This document shows, piece after piece, positions 15,626 through 25,797 of a DNA stretch of 64,000 nt. The stretch is from a virus. The notes under the pieces were generated by a model, which did no database searches, was not told the DNA's origin, and worked only from the letters and a program-made list of their open reading frames with translations. Each line of letters opens with the position of its first letter. Position 1 is the first letter of the stretch. Both the position numbers and the translations under genes were made by a program. Where the stretch lies: positions 1 to 64,000 of IMG/VR virus record IMGVR_UViG_3300043418_000072; one strand, written 5' to 3'.

Positions 15626-15927
15626 TGACAACTACATACAACAAAGCTAGCCCTTACGCAGCAACTAATAAATTTGGACAATTTCTAGACCTATTAGAAT
15701 ACCGTGCTATTTCTAAGAAATCTGATGATGTGTCTTACACCATTGACCGTGTTTACAAATACCGCCCTGACATGCTGGCATACGACTTGTACGGTGACAG
15801 CGCATTGTGGTGGGTGTTTATTGCACGAAATCCCAATGTTCTTAAAGATCCAGTATTTGGATTTAAGCCAGGTGTGACTATTTACATTCCCAAGAAGGAA
15901 ACCCTTGTTGCTGAATTAGGAATCTAA
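15625..15927 (+). CDS. 53: Baseplate wedge protein gp53
   Basis: The 100-residue protein matches the gp53 wedge family through SKKSDDVSYTIDRVYKYRP, MLAYDLYGDSALWWVFIARN and the LysM-like end GVTIYIPKKETL. T4 gp53 is 196 residues; this short form keeps the core. It helps join wedges around the hub. Its ATG overlaps the stop of the cap gene (TAATG), which indicates coupled translation. Confidence 0.88.
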   Translation: MTTTYNKASPYAATNKFGQFLDLLEYRAISKKSDDVSYTIDRVYKYRPDMLAYDLYGDSALWWVFIARNPNVLKDPVFGFKPGVTIYIPKKETLVAELGI

Positions 15928-15930
15928 TCT

Positions 15931-18738
15931 ATGGCAACGTTTAGTAAATTCACCCTAGTAATTGATCCAGTTACTGGACAAGAAGTCGAGTTTGGGTCTT
16001 TATCAAAATCCGCACAACAACAAATTCTTGCAGCAGATGAAGCAGCAACAGCACAACAGCTTGGGTTATATTCTGCTGCATCACAAAATGCAGGCACCGC
16101 AGTTAACAGTGTAGCGACCCCAGTTAATGAGCCAATTGTGGCTCCAGCGGTTCCGGTAGATCCACCGGTCACAGACGGTGAAGCTGCTAATGAGTTAGCA
16201 GCCACACAAAGCGATGACGAACCGATTAGTGATGAGGAATCTGACATCATTGATTCCTCAGACGACTCTCCTACTGAAGACGACGTTGCTGATTTTAATG
16301 CTCGACATGCAGCCGATGACGAAGACGCATCCAACGAGTCAGCAAGTCCCGAATCTAAGACACAGCTAGGCGATAGCACAACCGCAGTAGCATCATCATC
16401 TGATATTGAAAAACCTACGCCTACTAGAAATCCGTTGCATTCGTATGCTACATCTACTTACGGCATTACGCTGTCTGTATTAAGCAAGGATGCGTACAAG
16501 AGTTTAATAAATGGCGAACTTAAAGGTGCATGGCAACCGACGTACAGTTTAATTAGTAGCGGCGGCGGGGAACATTCTAACCGTAGTAAGTTCTTCCACG
16601 ACGACTTCTATTTTGAAAATCTTAAGATGACAACCATTATTGGACCGAGCTCACAGTCTCGTAACACTAATGCTATCGATTTGTCATTTACTATCATTGA
16701 GCCGTACGGCATTACGTTGCTTGATAGAATCATTGATGTATGCGCTGATCCCAAGGTCAATGGCAAGAACTATTTGCAACAGCCATATTTGCTTGAAATT
16801 AATTTCTTTGGTTCAGACGCCCTGGGCAAACAACACACTAAAATCCACGAGTTACAAAAGCGTATTCCTATCAAGTTACTAGAGATGAAAATTCGAGTAA
16901 CTGCTAAAGGCACAGAATACGCAATGAAAGCAATTCCGTTTAACCACGGTGCTCTATTAGAATCTGTAAACTCCACTCCTGCAAACTTTGAAATCAAAGC
17001 TACTAAAGTTAGCGACTTCTTCAATGGCATGGAACAAGGGGAGATGGCTAAGCAAATTCAACAAAAGAACCAAGCTCGCAGCGATGCAATTTTAGCAGCG
17101 GGTATTACTAAAGACGATGACGGTAATGATATCCTACCTCCAGGGCAGCGTGTTGGATTAGGCGGCGACGAAAAAGCACTAGCCGCAGCAGAAAAAACAA
17201 TTAACGCACCTTACTCGGTTAAGAGCTATCCGGGTGCATATAACGCATGGCAACAGAGTGCAGTTGATGGTGCGCACGTAACTGTGGCTAACCAAATTAA
17301 ATTTGAATTTGATCCCGAGTTAAATTCAGAGATTGTTGACCCTACTAAAGTGCCGTTGTACAGATCTAAGATGACTGTAGCCGATAAGGCGTCAGAGCAG
17401 GGAAAAGATGCTAGCACCAGCAGCAAGACTCCGACTAACGACTTTGATCCAAATACTATGTCGTTTAACATTAGCTCCGGTACTAGCGTAGTTGATGTTA
17501 TTAACATGGTTATGCGTAACAGCAAGTATATTAAAGATCAGGTAGTTGACCCACTAAGCGACAAGAATACTCTCCCAACTGATACTACTGTTAAGTATTA
17601 TAAAATTGTACCAAAAGTTGAATTGTTAGACTTTGACGACAAGCGCAATGAGTACGCAAAGCTGACTACCTTCTACGTTAAGAAGTACGATTACTATAAT
17701 AGCAAGAGTCCCAACTTACCAGTTGCAAAACCTAAAGGTGCAGTTAAAGAATACAACTACATTTACACTGGTAAAAACATTGATATCTTAGAGTTTTCCT
17801 TGGACTTTGACACAGCTTACTATACTACGGTAGTTGTTAACCGTGAGAAAACAGAAGCAACCAGTGGCGCTGCAAACGCAGACTCGGGTGATGCTAGCAA
17901 AGACAATTTAAAAAATCAGCCAACACACAATGACAGAGTAGCCAAGGCAACTACACAACCAGTGAGTGCAGATGCACAAGCAACAGCCACTAACGCCGAT
18001 TCTGCAAAGTCTGTATTAGTCGCTAATGCAACAAAGAGTATTGCAGCATCAAGTCGTGGTGATATGCTTAACGTTAAATTAAAGATTCTTGGCGACCCTC
18101 ATTTTATTAAACAAGATGATGTTTATGCAAACCCCGGTCACAGTGATTATGCAGATACTAAAACGTTAATCATGCCCGGAACATTAAACATGGATCGTGT
18201 AGAGATTTTCTGTAAGATTAATTTTACAACTCCAGTAGACATGGATGATAAAACCGGTCTAACTAGAAAAGATACTAGATACACAAATGCTGGTTTCAGT
18301 GGCTATTACAAAATTTTAACAGTGGAGAGCGAGTTCTCTAAAGGCCAATTTATACAGACACTTGATTGCATTCGCGTATTTGATCAAGACACTCCTAACG
18401 AACAAGAGCGTGCTCAATCAAAAGCAGAAAAAGCACGTAGAGACTTTGCTCAAACAGACCCACGTTTAATCAATCAGCAGACTGACGATGAAGATCCGTT
18501 TGAAGCGATGCGCAAACAGAATGAAGAACAAGAAGACGAGCCAATTGATGTTGATGAATTGTTTGACACGCCAGACGAAGAAGCCGGGCAGGACGACGAT
18601 AACAACAGCGAAGAAACTAGCGCCAGCAATGAAGGGCAATCAATTGCAGATGATTTAGATGGCGCACCTGAGATAGATGTAGACACTCAACTAGCTGAAG
18701 ACAATTCAAGCTCTGAGCCACAAAACCCGTTTGCATAA
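15931..18738 (+). CDS. Baseplate hub protein, gp27-like, with acidic arms
   Basis: The 935-residue protein lies directly before the gp5 spike gene, the expected place for the hub ring that holds it. Conserved hub-like parts are SLISSGGGEHSNRSKFFHDDF (about 206-226), the EPYGITLLDRI and EINFFGSDALG region (about 257-295), the YNYIYTGKNIDILEFSLDFD segment near 607-626, and SGYYKILTVESEFSKGQF near 790. Residues about 60-165 and the last 100 residues are strongly acidic (Asp/Glu/Ser) and probably disordered. T4 gp27 has 391 residues, so the acidic arms and inserts more than double it. The gp27 role is inferred from context and these segments. Confidence 0.75.
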   Translation: MATFSKFTLVIDPVTGQEVEFGSLSKSAQQQILAADEAATAQQLGLYSAASQNAGTAVNSVATPVNEPIVAPAVPVDPPVTDGEAANELAATQSDDEPISDEESDIIDSSDDSPTEDDVADFNARHAADDEDASNESASPESKTQLGDSTTAVASSSDIEKPTPTRNPLHSYATSTYGITLSVLSKDAYKSLINGELKGAWQPTYSLISSGGGEHSNRSKFFHDDFYFENLKMTTIIGPSSQSRNTNAIDLSFTIIEPYGITLLDRIIDVCADPKVNGKNYLQQPYLLEINFFGSDALGKQHTKIHELQKRIPIKLLEMKIRVTAKGTEYAMKAIPFNHGALLESVNSTPANFEIKATKVSDFFNGMEQGEMAKQIQQKNQARSDAILAAGITKDDDGNDILPPGQRVGLGGDEKALAAAEKTINAPYSVKSYPGAYNAWQQSAVDGAHVTVANQIKFEFDPELNSEIVDPTKVPLYRSKMTVADKASEQGKDASTSSKTPTNDFDPNTMSFNISSGTSVVDVINMVMRNSKYIKDQVVDPLSDKNTLPTDTTVKYYKIVPKVELLDFDDKRNEYAKLTTFYVKKYDYYNSKSPNLPVAKPKGAVKEYNYIYTGKNIDILEFSLDFDTAYYTTVVVNREKTEATSGAANADSGDASKDNLKNQPTHNDRVAKATTQPVSADAQATATNADSAKSVLVANATKSIAASSRGDMLNVKLKILGDPHFIKQDDVYANPGHSDYADTKTLIMPGTLNMDRVEIFCKINFTTPVDMDDKTGLTRKDTRYTNAGFSGYYKILTVESEFSKGQFIQTLDCIRVFDQDTPNEQERAQSKAEKARRDFAQTDPRLINQQTDDEDPFEAMRKQNEEQEDEPIDVDELFDTPDEEAGQDDDNNSEETSASNEGQSIADDLDGAPEIDVDTQLAEDNSSSEPQNPFA

Positions 18739-18750
18739 CAGAGAATATAT

Positions 18751-21700
18751 ATGAGTTCAGATAAAAGATTAGTTAATAGATTACCAGAGCGGGTACGCCG
18801 CGAAGACACTCCCGGGGTACGAATTGACTCGGGGCCCTTCATTGGAATTATTAGAAACAATAATGATCCTACTAGGGCAGGACGTTTGCAAGTATGGATT
18901 CCTGACTTGGGTGGTAAAAGCGATGACCCGTCTAGCTGGCGCACAGTAAGTTATGCTAGTCCATTCTATGGAACAACATTCCAACCAGACAACGTACAAA
19001 ACAACAAGTTTACAGACGTATCTCATAGCTATGGCATGTGGGCAGTAGTGCCCGACATTGGTAACCAAGTAATCTGTACATTCATTGCAGGCGACCCTAA
19101 CAGAGGGTTCTGGTTTGCTTGTATTAACCCTAATTTAAGTCATCACATGGTTCCAGCAATGGGAACAGGTGGATCAGTTGACAACAACTTAACAACCGCA
19201 GGACTTAAAGAAAAGTACGATCCAAATACCAGCATTTGGCCAGTGGCAGAATTTAACGAAAACTCAACAGGTGCGATTAAACCAGGTTGGACTAACAACC
19301 CTAAGCCTGTGCATGAGTTCCAGGCAAACATTTTGATCCAGCAGGGACTAGACAGAGACGGACTCCGTGGTGCAATTGGATCTAGCAGCCAGCGAGAAAG
19401 TCCTAGCACTGTATTTGGTATTAGTACTCCTGGTAGACCGCTTAATGATCCGATGGATAACCCTCAATATCAAGCTAAGTTGAAAGCCGGTACACTAACG
19501 GAAGCAGATACTGCGATTACAGGTCGTAAGGGTGGCCACACTTTTGTTATGGACGATGGATCATCAACTGGTGCTGATCAGTTAATGCGTTTACGAACAG
19601 CAGGTGGGCATCAGTTGCTAATGAACGACAGTGACCGCGTTGTGTATCTTGCTAACAGTGATGGCAGTGTGTGGCTTGAGTTTACTGGTGGCGGACATAT
19701 TAACGTATTCAGTGCAGCAGGCATTAACATGCGCACTGATGGTGAGTTTAACCTTCACGCAGGAAAAGACATTAACATGCACAGCGGTGGCTCTATTAAG
19801 ATGAAAGCCGATGTGTCGATTAACAGCCAAGCCAAAGATTACACAATTAAAGCCAGCAACAGTGTGGGCATCCAGTCTGGTAAAGTTGGAGTATTAGCAG
19901 ACGGTGCGCTGAGTTTGCAGTCTGCCAATGGCGGATGGTTAAGCGATGGTAAACTAGCACTGCAAGGCAGCAAAGTATTGCTTAATACCGAAGCTCCGGC
20001 AGCAGTTACGCCAGTGGCAGATATTAAAACAAACAAACAAACAGATACCGGATGGGATGACAAAAAGGGTATTTGGTCAAACCAAGCGGACGTATTTGAA
20101 AGCATTGCTACAATTACTCCATCGCACGAGCCGTGGCCACGTGGTCCGGGCAAAGGTGCAACAAAGAAAGCAGTTAGTCAGTTTGCTGCGGCACCACAGC
20201 CAGTTAAACCTACTAGCGTGTGTGCTCCGCCAGGACAAACATTGCCACCTAACATCAATAACATTACCCCAAGTGGGGGAAGCAATGAGGCAATGCTTGA
20301 GTCTACATTAACTGGATATGGGCTAACTGATAGAATACAAATTGCAGCGATTATGGCACAGTGTGCCCATGAGTCCGGTAACTTCCAGTTCTTAACCGAA
20401 CTTGGAGCAGACAGCTACTTCCAGAAATATGAAGGTCGTGCAGATTTAGGCAACACACAGCCGGGCGATGGACTAAAGTACAAAGGCCGCGGGTTTATTC
20501 AGATCACAGGTCGTGACTTATATACCCAAGCAGGAGCTTACTTGAACATTGACTTGGTTAACCAGCCACAGTTAGCAGCAGATCCAGCAACAGCAGCAAA
20601 GCTAGTATTGTTCTTCTTCTTCCAGTTTAAGAAAAGCAGAACCGCCGGCGTCAACTGGGGCGATGTAACCGCAGTAACTCGAATTGTTAACGGTGGTACA
20701 AACGGGCTACCTGACAGGGTTGCTAAATTCTCTGCGTACACACAAAAATACACTAACGGAATCGTTATAACAGGATCAGGTGGCGTTCTAACCGACGGCA
20801 GCGGAAACCCAGTAACAACAGGATCTACTAAACTAGATCCGGGGCCAGACATTGCAAAGAGCAAGTCAGTAGTAAGTCCTGCACCAGGCGAATCAATGAA
20901 GAAACAAGATGCCCCAAATCCGGGCGCAATTACTTCAACTGAATCTAAGATTCCGGGACTGATTCCTACGCAAATGAAAGCACTGATGATCGAAATTGGA
21001 TTTGCAGAATCCAATTCAGACTATGCTGCACAAGATACAGACCTAAACAGAATCGGTCGTTATGCAGTCAACGCTAATCTATTGCGTGACAACGGATACA
21101 TCAAATCTGACTACGTTAAAAAGTACAAAGGTGCTGCTATATTCCAAGCTGGTGCATGGACTGGCAAAGATGGTATTAGTGATGCAGCGGGATTTACTAG
21201 TGCAAAAGGAACACAAGACACGCTAATGGAGAAAATTCTCAACGATTACTATACAGCGTTAGTAAGTAATCGAGGTATTCAAATTGAAGACGATGTGTGT
21301 ACCGTTGCAGGCATGATGAGTGTTGCATACTTCTTACGAGACAGTGAGCGTGGATTCTTTAGCGGTAGTCCGCCTGACCAAGCTAAGTTCTGGAGAGAAC
21401 AGGGTAATAACATCACCAATGAGCAGAAGCAAACACCAGATTCTGCATACAATCAAGGTCGATATGCGATTGACGTATTAAGTATATCAACTGCTGGCGC
21501 AGCTAGCGGAGCAGTTGGGACTATAACTCCATCTACCACTGGTATTGATCCCAACGAAGTGTTTACATTCACAAACCGCAGCGGCGATGCAGCTCACTTT
21601 GATGTTGCAACCGTTGACTTTAAGGATCGATTGCTACAAGCAGCCCGTGACTACAAAGCAGCAACCGGCAAGAAAGTTACTATTAGCAGCACAGTGCGTA

Positions 21701-22017
21701 CACAGGATGAGCAGACATCAATTTACGATGGATGGATTGCTGCTGGCGGTCAGTTGCCGGGGAACCCAACAGTTAACGTTACCCCATACGGTAATATTAG
21801 CAGACCAGTTAAGACAGTTGGCAATCACGGTCTAGGTATTGCAGCAGACATTGGGGTTGCAGATGCAATCGCAATGGAGAGCATGGGCATATTAGCCAAG
21901 TACGGCTTATACAGATTTGACCCTGCAGGCGATCCACCTCACATTCAGTTAAAGCCCGAGCTACGCCCAGCTAATTTAGCAACTATCCAGAGTTTACCCG
22001 GCAATAGCACAGCATAA
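18751..22017 (+). CDS. 5: Central spike gp5-like with three cell-wall domains
   Basis: The 1088-residue protein begins with a gp5/VgrG-type OB domain (about 20-140: GPFIGIIRNNNDPTRAGRLQV). A spike segment rich in short strands follows (about 260-410, with repeats such as AGKDINMHSGGSIKMKADV). Three enzyme-like domains come next. The first is a GH19 chitinase/lysozyme type (about 510-670; AHESGNFQFLTELG with candidate catalytic Glu near 541 and 550; GLKYKGRGFIQITG). The second is a lysozyme/transglycosylase-like domain (about 733-910; candidate Glu in GFAESNSDY). The third is an M15 peptidase-like domain (about 935-1070; STVRTQDEQ, HGLGIAADIG and PPHIQL supply His, Asp and His zinc ligands). 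T4 gp5 has one lysozyme domain placed before its helix; here enzymes follow it. Confidence 0.92.
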   Translation: MSSDKRLVNRLPERVRREDTPGVRIDSGPFIGIIRNNNDPTRAGRLQVWIPDLGGKSDDPSSWRTVSYASPFYGTTFQPDNVQNNKFTDVSHSYGMWAVVPDIGNQVICTFIAGDPNRGFWFACINPNLSHHMVPAMGTGGSVDNNLTTAGLKEKYDPNTSIWPVAEFNENSTGAIKPGWTNNPKPVHEFQANILIQQGLDRDGLRGAIGSSSQRESPSTVFGISTPGRPLNDPMDNPQYQAKLKAGTLTEADTAITGRKGGHTFVMDDGSSTGADQLMRLRTAGGHQLLMNDSDRVVYLANSDGSVWLEFTGGGHINVFSAAGINMRTDGEFNLHAGKDINMHSGGSIKMKADVSINSQAKDYTIKASNSVGIQSGKVGVLADGALSLQSANGGWLSDGKLALQGSKVLLNTEAPAAVTPVADIKTNKQTDTGWDDKKGIWSNQADVFESIATITPSHEPWPRGPGKGATKKAVSQFAAAPQPVKPTSVCAPPGQTLPPNINNITPSGGSNEAMLESTLTGYGLTDRIQIAAIMAQCAHESGNFQFLTELGADSYFQKYEGRADLGNTQPGDGLKYKGRGFIQITGRDLYTQAGAYLNIDLVNQPQLAADPATAAKLVLFFFFQFKKSRTAGVNWGDVTAVTRIVNGGTNGLPDRVAKFSAYTQKYTNGIVITGSGGVLTDGSGNPVTTGSTKLDPGPDIAKSKSVVSPAPGESMKKQDAPNPGAITSTESKIPGLIPTQMKALMIEIGFAESNSDYAAQDTDLNRIGRYAVNANLLRDNGYIKSDYVKKYKGAAIFQAGAWTGKDGISDAAGFTSAKGTQDTLMEKILNDYYTALVSNRGIQIEDDVCTVAGMMSVAYFLRDSERGFFSGSPPDQAKFWREQGNNITNEQKQTPDSAYNQGRYAIDVLSISTAGAASGAVGTITPSTTGIDPNEVFTFTNRSGDAAHFDVATVDFKDRLLQAARDYKAATGKKVTISSTVRTQDEQTSIYDGWIAAGGQLPGNPTVNVTPYGNISRPVKTVGNHGLGIAADIGVADAIAMESMGILAKYGLYRFDPAGDPPHIQLKPELRPANLATIQSLPGNSTA

Positions 22018-22020
22018 ATA
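22013..22020 (+). promoter_or_regulatory. Late promoter box (CATAAATA) before gp25
   Basis: CATAAATATTACT overlaps the gp5 stop codon and ends six bases before the gp25 ATG. A T4-type start site would fall at about the A of that ATG, so the transcript would be leaderless for gp25. Confidence 0.5.
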
Positions 22021-22025
22021 TTACT

Positions 22026-22400
22026 ATGGTAACTTATCGCGGATTTAACACAATTAACCAAGTCAAGAAGTTTAGATTAACAGATCTTGACTTGGTTAAA
22101 CGCAACCTCTTAAATCATTTCATGATTCGCAAAGGGGAGAAGTTAATGCAACCAAATTTTGGTAGTATTATCTGGAACATATTGTTTGAACCATTGACTG
22201 AGGAAACTAAAAAGGTTATCCTTGATGATGTAACAACGATTGTAGGGTACGATCCGCGTATTGCAGTGGATGAGGTTATTATCCAGGAGCTAGGCAACGG
22301 GTTGCAACTGCAAATAGCATTGACTTACAAGCCAGGTAACACCACAACAAGCATGACGTTAGCGTTTGATAAAAATAGTCAAACGCTAACTATGTCTTAA
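22026..22400 (+). CDS. 25: Baseplate wedge protein gp25
   Basis: The 124-residue protein belongs to the gp25/GpW-lysozyme-like family, the wedge part that contacts the sheath and starts its contraction. It shows DLDLVKRNLLNHFMIRKGE, the conserved MQPNFGSIIWNILFEPL (the EPR-type motif appears as EPL), and GYDPRIAVDEVII. It sits between gp5 and gp6 as in other T4-like phages. No ribosome site precedes the ATG. Confidence 0.95.
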   Translation: MVTYRGFNTINQVKKFRLTDLDLVKRNLLNHFMIRKGEKLMQPNFGSIIWNILFEPLTEETKKVILDDVTTIVGYDPRIAVDEVIIQELGNGLQLQIALTYKPGNTTTSMTLAFDKNSQTLTMS

Positions 22401-22420
22401 TAGTACCACTTTTTACACGC

Positions 22421-22428
22421 CATAAATA
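22421..22428 (+). promoter_or_regulatory. Late promoter (CATAAATA) before gp6
   Basis: CATAAATACT lies 17 bases before the gp6 ATG. The predicted start near 22434 leaves a 12-base leader that contains AAGG. Confidence 0.65.
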
Positions 22429-22445
22429 CTGAATAAGGTATAGAT

Positions 22446-25400
22446 ATGGCTACTACAACACGTCAAACGAGTTTACTTGTCCAACAGGATTGGACAAAAT
22501 TGTATCAAACTTTCCGCAATGCGGACTTCCAAAGTTATGATTACGAAACGCTACGCAAGTCAATGATTGACTATTTGCGTACTTATTATCCTGAAGATTT
22601 CAACGACTTCACTGAGAGCAGCGAATACATCGCATTAATTGACTTGATTGCGTTCCTAGGGCAGTCACTTGCTTTCCGTACAGATTTGAACGCACGTGAA
22701 AACTTCTTAGATACAGCAGAACGTCGTGATAGCGTATTAAAGCTAGCCAAGCTAATCAGCTACAATCCTAAACGAAACCTACCTTCCACTGGTTATTTAA
22801 AAATTAACAGTGTAAGCACGACCGAAACAATTACTGACAGCAACGGCCTAAACTTAGCTAACTTGCTAATTAGCTGGAATGATGCTGCAAACGAAAACTG
22901 GTTAGAGCAATTTACTTCTATTATTAACGCATCCTTGTTAAGCAGTCAAGTAGTAGGCAAGCCCGGCGCAAGCAACACAATCAATGGCGTATTAACTGAT
23001 GAGTATGGCATTAGTATTGTTCCTGGGGTACTACCAGTTTACAAGTTTACATCTTCTATTGAAGGAGTGAACATGCCGTTTGAGGCAGTTAGTGCAACCA
23101 GCTATAACCAAAGCTATATCTACGAAAAAGATCCAAAGCCAACGGGTGTGTTTAACATCTTGTCTCGTAATGACAACCAAGGCAACGGATCAAATAACAC
23201 AGGCTTCTTTGTTTACTTTAAGCAAGGTGAATTAAAGAGCTTGGACTTTTCTCTAACTGATAGCTTGCCTAACCGTGTTGCTAACATTAACTTTGACAAC
23301 ATCAACGACATTGACGTCTGGTTATACCAATTAACATCGTCAAACATTCCTGGCGCTAAGTGGACACAGATTCCAGCCATTGGCGGATTGAACGTAGTAT
23401 ACAACCAAGAAAGTCAGCGTAACCTATTCCAAGTAGCAACTCGTGCAAACGACCAAATTGACTTGGTATTTGGTGACGGCGCCTTTGCAAACGTACCACA
23501 AGGTAACTTCCGTTTGTACTACCGTCAAAGCAACGGATTGAACTACAAGATTACTCCCGACGAAATGCAGGCTGTGTCGTTTAGCATCAGTTACGTTAGC
23601 CGTACTAACCGCATCGAAACTCTAACTATCTCTGCTAGCTTGAACTACACAGTTACAAACAGCAGTGCAAAAGAGTCTATTAACGATATCCGCACAAAAG
23701 CACCTCAACAGTACTATACTCAAAACCGTATGGTGACTGGCGAAGACTACAATACATTACCGTTCACTAGCTTTAACAACATTTTAAAAGTTAAAGCAGT
23801 AAACCGCTCTAGCTCGGGTATCAGTCGCTACCTTGATGTAGTTGACAGTAGCGGAAAATATTCTAGTACCAACATCTTTGCACAAGATGGCATGGTGTAT
23901 AAGAACTATCAGAATACCACAACATCGTTTACATATTCAACGATTAACGACATTAACAAGACTATATTTAACGTTGCCAAACCAATGATTGCAACCAAAG
24001 AGTCTGTGCATTTGTATTACAACACGGCGGCAACGTTTGTTCCATCTACAACTGCAAATTGGACTAAAGTTTCTATTGCAAACGGGACAACCACTGGTTA
24101 CTTTAACTCAGGTACTAACATTGGTATCGGTGCAACAGGCAACTATCAATACATTACAATGGGTGCATTGATTAAATTTGTGCCGCCTACAGGATTTTAC
24201 TTTGACAAGAACAATCAGTTGCAAGCAGGTACTCCTACATTAAACACTGACAAGACTTACATTTATGCGTCGGTTGATTCTACATCATCGCCGACATTGG
24301 TAGTGAGTCAGATTGTTCCAACTGATGCAATAATTGAATCTATTATTCCTGTCTTCAAGAATGACTGGACAACTTCTTTAATTTCAAATATTGCAAGTCA
24401 GATTCAAGCTAACAAAAACTTTGGCGTAAGCTATTCTGTTGCAACAGCTGGTGCTCAACCAACATGGAACATTATTCCTAACACTAACTTGAGTTTAGGC
24501 GATTACGATCTGGCTTCTGCAGGTACAGCAGTAGATACCAGCTGGTATTTGGCATTCACTTACAACAACGGTCAGTACACTATTACTCAGCGTAATTTGT
24601 ATTACTATATCGAGAGTGTACTAGAAACTCGTTTCTACTTTGACCCTAAAGTTAAAACTTACGACAGTAACACTGGCTTGATTCTTAAAGACCACATTAA
24701 GATCTTGAAGACTAACAGCATGCCTGATTCTTCTGCGGCGCTGTCAGTTGATCAAAATTGGTATGTATATAACAGCATTGTGCAAGCCGACGGCTACCAA
24801 GACACTAAGAAAGTATTGATTACTTTCCCTGATTCAAATAACGATGGTATCCCTGATGATCCTACATTGTTTGAAACTCTAGTGGCTCCAGCAGTTAATA
24901 CATTTAACAAATATGTATACTTCAAGCAAGTGGTAAGTTACAGCAGCTTCGTTGATTACGTAGTAGTTGATGCTGGCACGATTGTTGCTACTTACGGAAC
25001 TAAAACAGCAATTTCATTAAATGCAAGTCTATATAACGAGACACAGATCTTCTACGCATTTACTGAAAACAAATTCTATGTACTAACTAACGGAAACTTA
25101 ATTGAGAATACTCAATATATTGCCCGTGTTGGTCGCCAAGACTTGTATTTCCAATACCGTCACAATAGTCCTAACAACCGTCGCATTGACCCAAGTCCAA
25201 ACAACATCATGGATTTGTATTTGTTAACAAAGACTTACAACACATTGTACACAGCATGGATCCGTGATAGCAGCAATAAAATCACGCAGCCAGTTGCTCC
25301 TACCACTGAAGAATTGCGAGTTGACTTTAGTACCCTAGAGAACTTAAAAGCAATGAGTGATACTATCATTTATAACTCTGCTAAGTTTAAGCCAATCTTT

Positions 25401-25778
25401 GGTGCTAAGGCTCCACTGGCATTACAAGCAACATTTAAAATCGTTAAAAACCCTAACGTTACAGTAAGCGACAATGACATTAAGAGTCAAGTGATTTCGG
25501 CCATTAACGCATACTTTGACATCACTAACTGGGACTTTGGCGAAACGTTTTACTTCTCTGAGTTGAGCGCATATCTACATAACAAACTAACTCCTAACGT
25601 GAGTAGTATTATCATTGTTCCTAGTTCGGGACAAGGACAATTTGGCGGCCTGTATCAAATCAATGCAGAGCCAAATGAAATCATTACTAGTGCAGCTACA
25701 GTTGATAACGTACAAATTATCAGCGCAATCACCGCATCACAATTGAACCAGACTGCATCTGGGTTAAATATTGTATAA
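22446..25778 (+). CDS. 6: Baseplate wedge protein gp6 (baseplate J-like)
   Basis: The 1110-residue protein (T4 gp6: 660) has the gp6 N-terminus: MIDYLRTYYPEDFNDFTES, ALIDLIAFLGQSLAFRTDLN and KLAKLISYNPKRNLPSTGY. The C-terminus is baseplate J-like (VTVSDNDIKSQVISAINAYF, then WDFGETFYFSELSAYLH and a VPSSGQGQFGGL loop). gp6 dimers form the inner ring that links the wedges. About 400 extra residues in the middle are beta-rich and Asn/Thr/Ser-rich. It is read from the late promoter at 22421. Confidence 0.95.
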   Translation: MATTTRQTSLLVQQDWTKLYQTFRNADFQSYDYETLRKSMIDYLRTYYPEDFNDFTESSEYIALIDLIAFLGQSLAFRTDLNARENFLDTAERRDSVLKLAKLISYNPKRNLPSTGYLKINSVSTTETITDSNGLNLANLLISWNDAANENWLEQFTSIINASLLSSQVVGKPGASNTINGVLTDEYGISIVPGVLPVYKFTSSIEGVNMPFEAVSATSYNQSYIYEKDPKPTGVFNILSRNDNQGNGSNNTGFFVYFKQGELKSLDFSLTDSLPNRVANINFDNINDIDVWLYQLTSSNIPGAKWTQIPAIGGLNVVYNQESQRNLFQVATRANDQIDLVFGDGAFANVPQGNFRLYYRQSNGLNYKITPDEMQAVSFSISYVSRTNRIETLTISASLNYTVTNSSAKESINDIRTKAPQQYYTQNRMVTGEDYNTLPFTSFNNILKVKAVNRSSSGISRYLDVVDSSGKYSSTNIFAQDGMVYKNYQNTTTSFTYSTINDINKTIFNVAKPMIATKESVHLYYNTAATFVPSTTANWTKVSIANGTTTGYFNSGTNIGIGATGNYQYITMGALIKFVPPTGFYFDKNNQLQAGTPTLNTDKTYIYASVDSTSSPTLVVSQIVPTDAIIESIIPVFKNDWTTSLISNIASQIQANKNFGVSYSVATAGAQPTWNIIPNTNLSLGDYDLASAGTAVDTSWYLAFTYNNGQYTITQRNLYYYIESVLETRFYFDPKVKTYDSNTGLILKDHIKILKTNSMPDSSAALSVDQNWYVYNSIVQADGYQDTKKVLITFPDSNNDGIPDDPTLFETLVAPAVNTFNKYVYFKQVVSYSSFVDYVVVDAGTIVATYGTKTAISLNASLYNETQIFYAFTENKFYVLTNGNLIENTQYIARVGRQDLYFQYRHNSPNNRRIDPSPNNIMDLYLLTKTYNTLYTAWIRDSSNKITQPVAPTTEELRVDFSTLENLKAMSDTIIYNSAKFKPIFGAKAPLALQATFKIVKNPNVTVSDNDIKSQVISAINAYFDITNWDFGETFYFSELSAYLHNKLTPNVSSIIIVPSSGQGQFGGLYQINAEPNEIITSAATVDNVQIISAITASQLNQTASGLNIV

Positions 25779-25780
25779 GA

Positions 25781-25788
25781 CATAAATT
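25781..25788 (+). promoter_or_regulatory. Possible weak late promoter (CATAAATT)
   Basis: CATAAATT lies two bases after the gp6 stop and nine bases before the next ATG. Two mismatches from TATAAATA make it weaker than the other boxes, but its position between two wedge genes is the expected one. Confidence 0.35.
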
Positions 25789-25797
25789 GAGATAATA

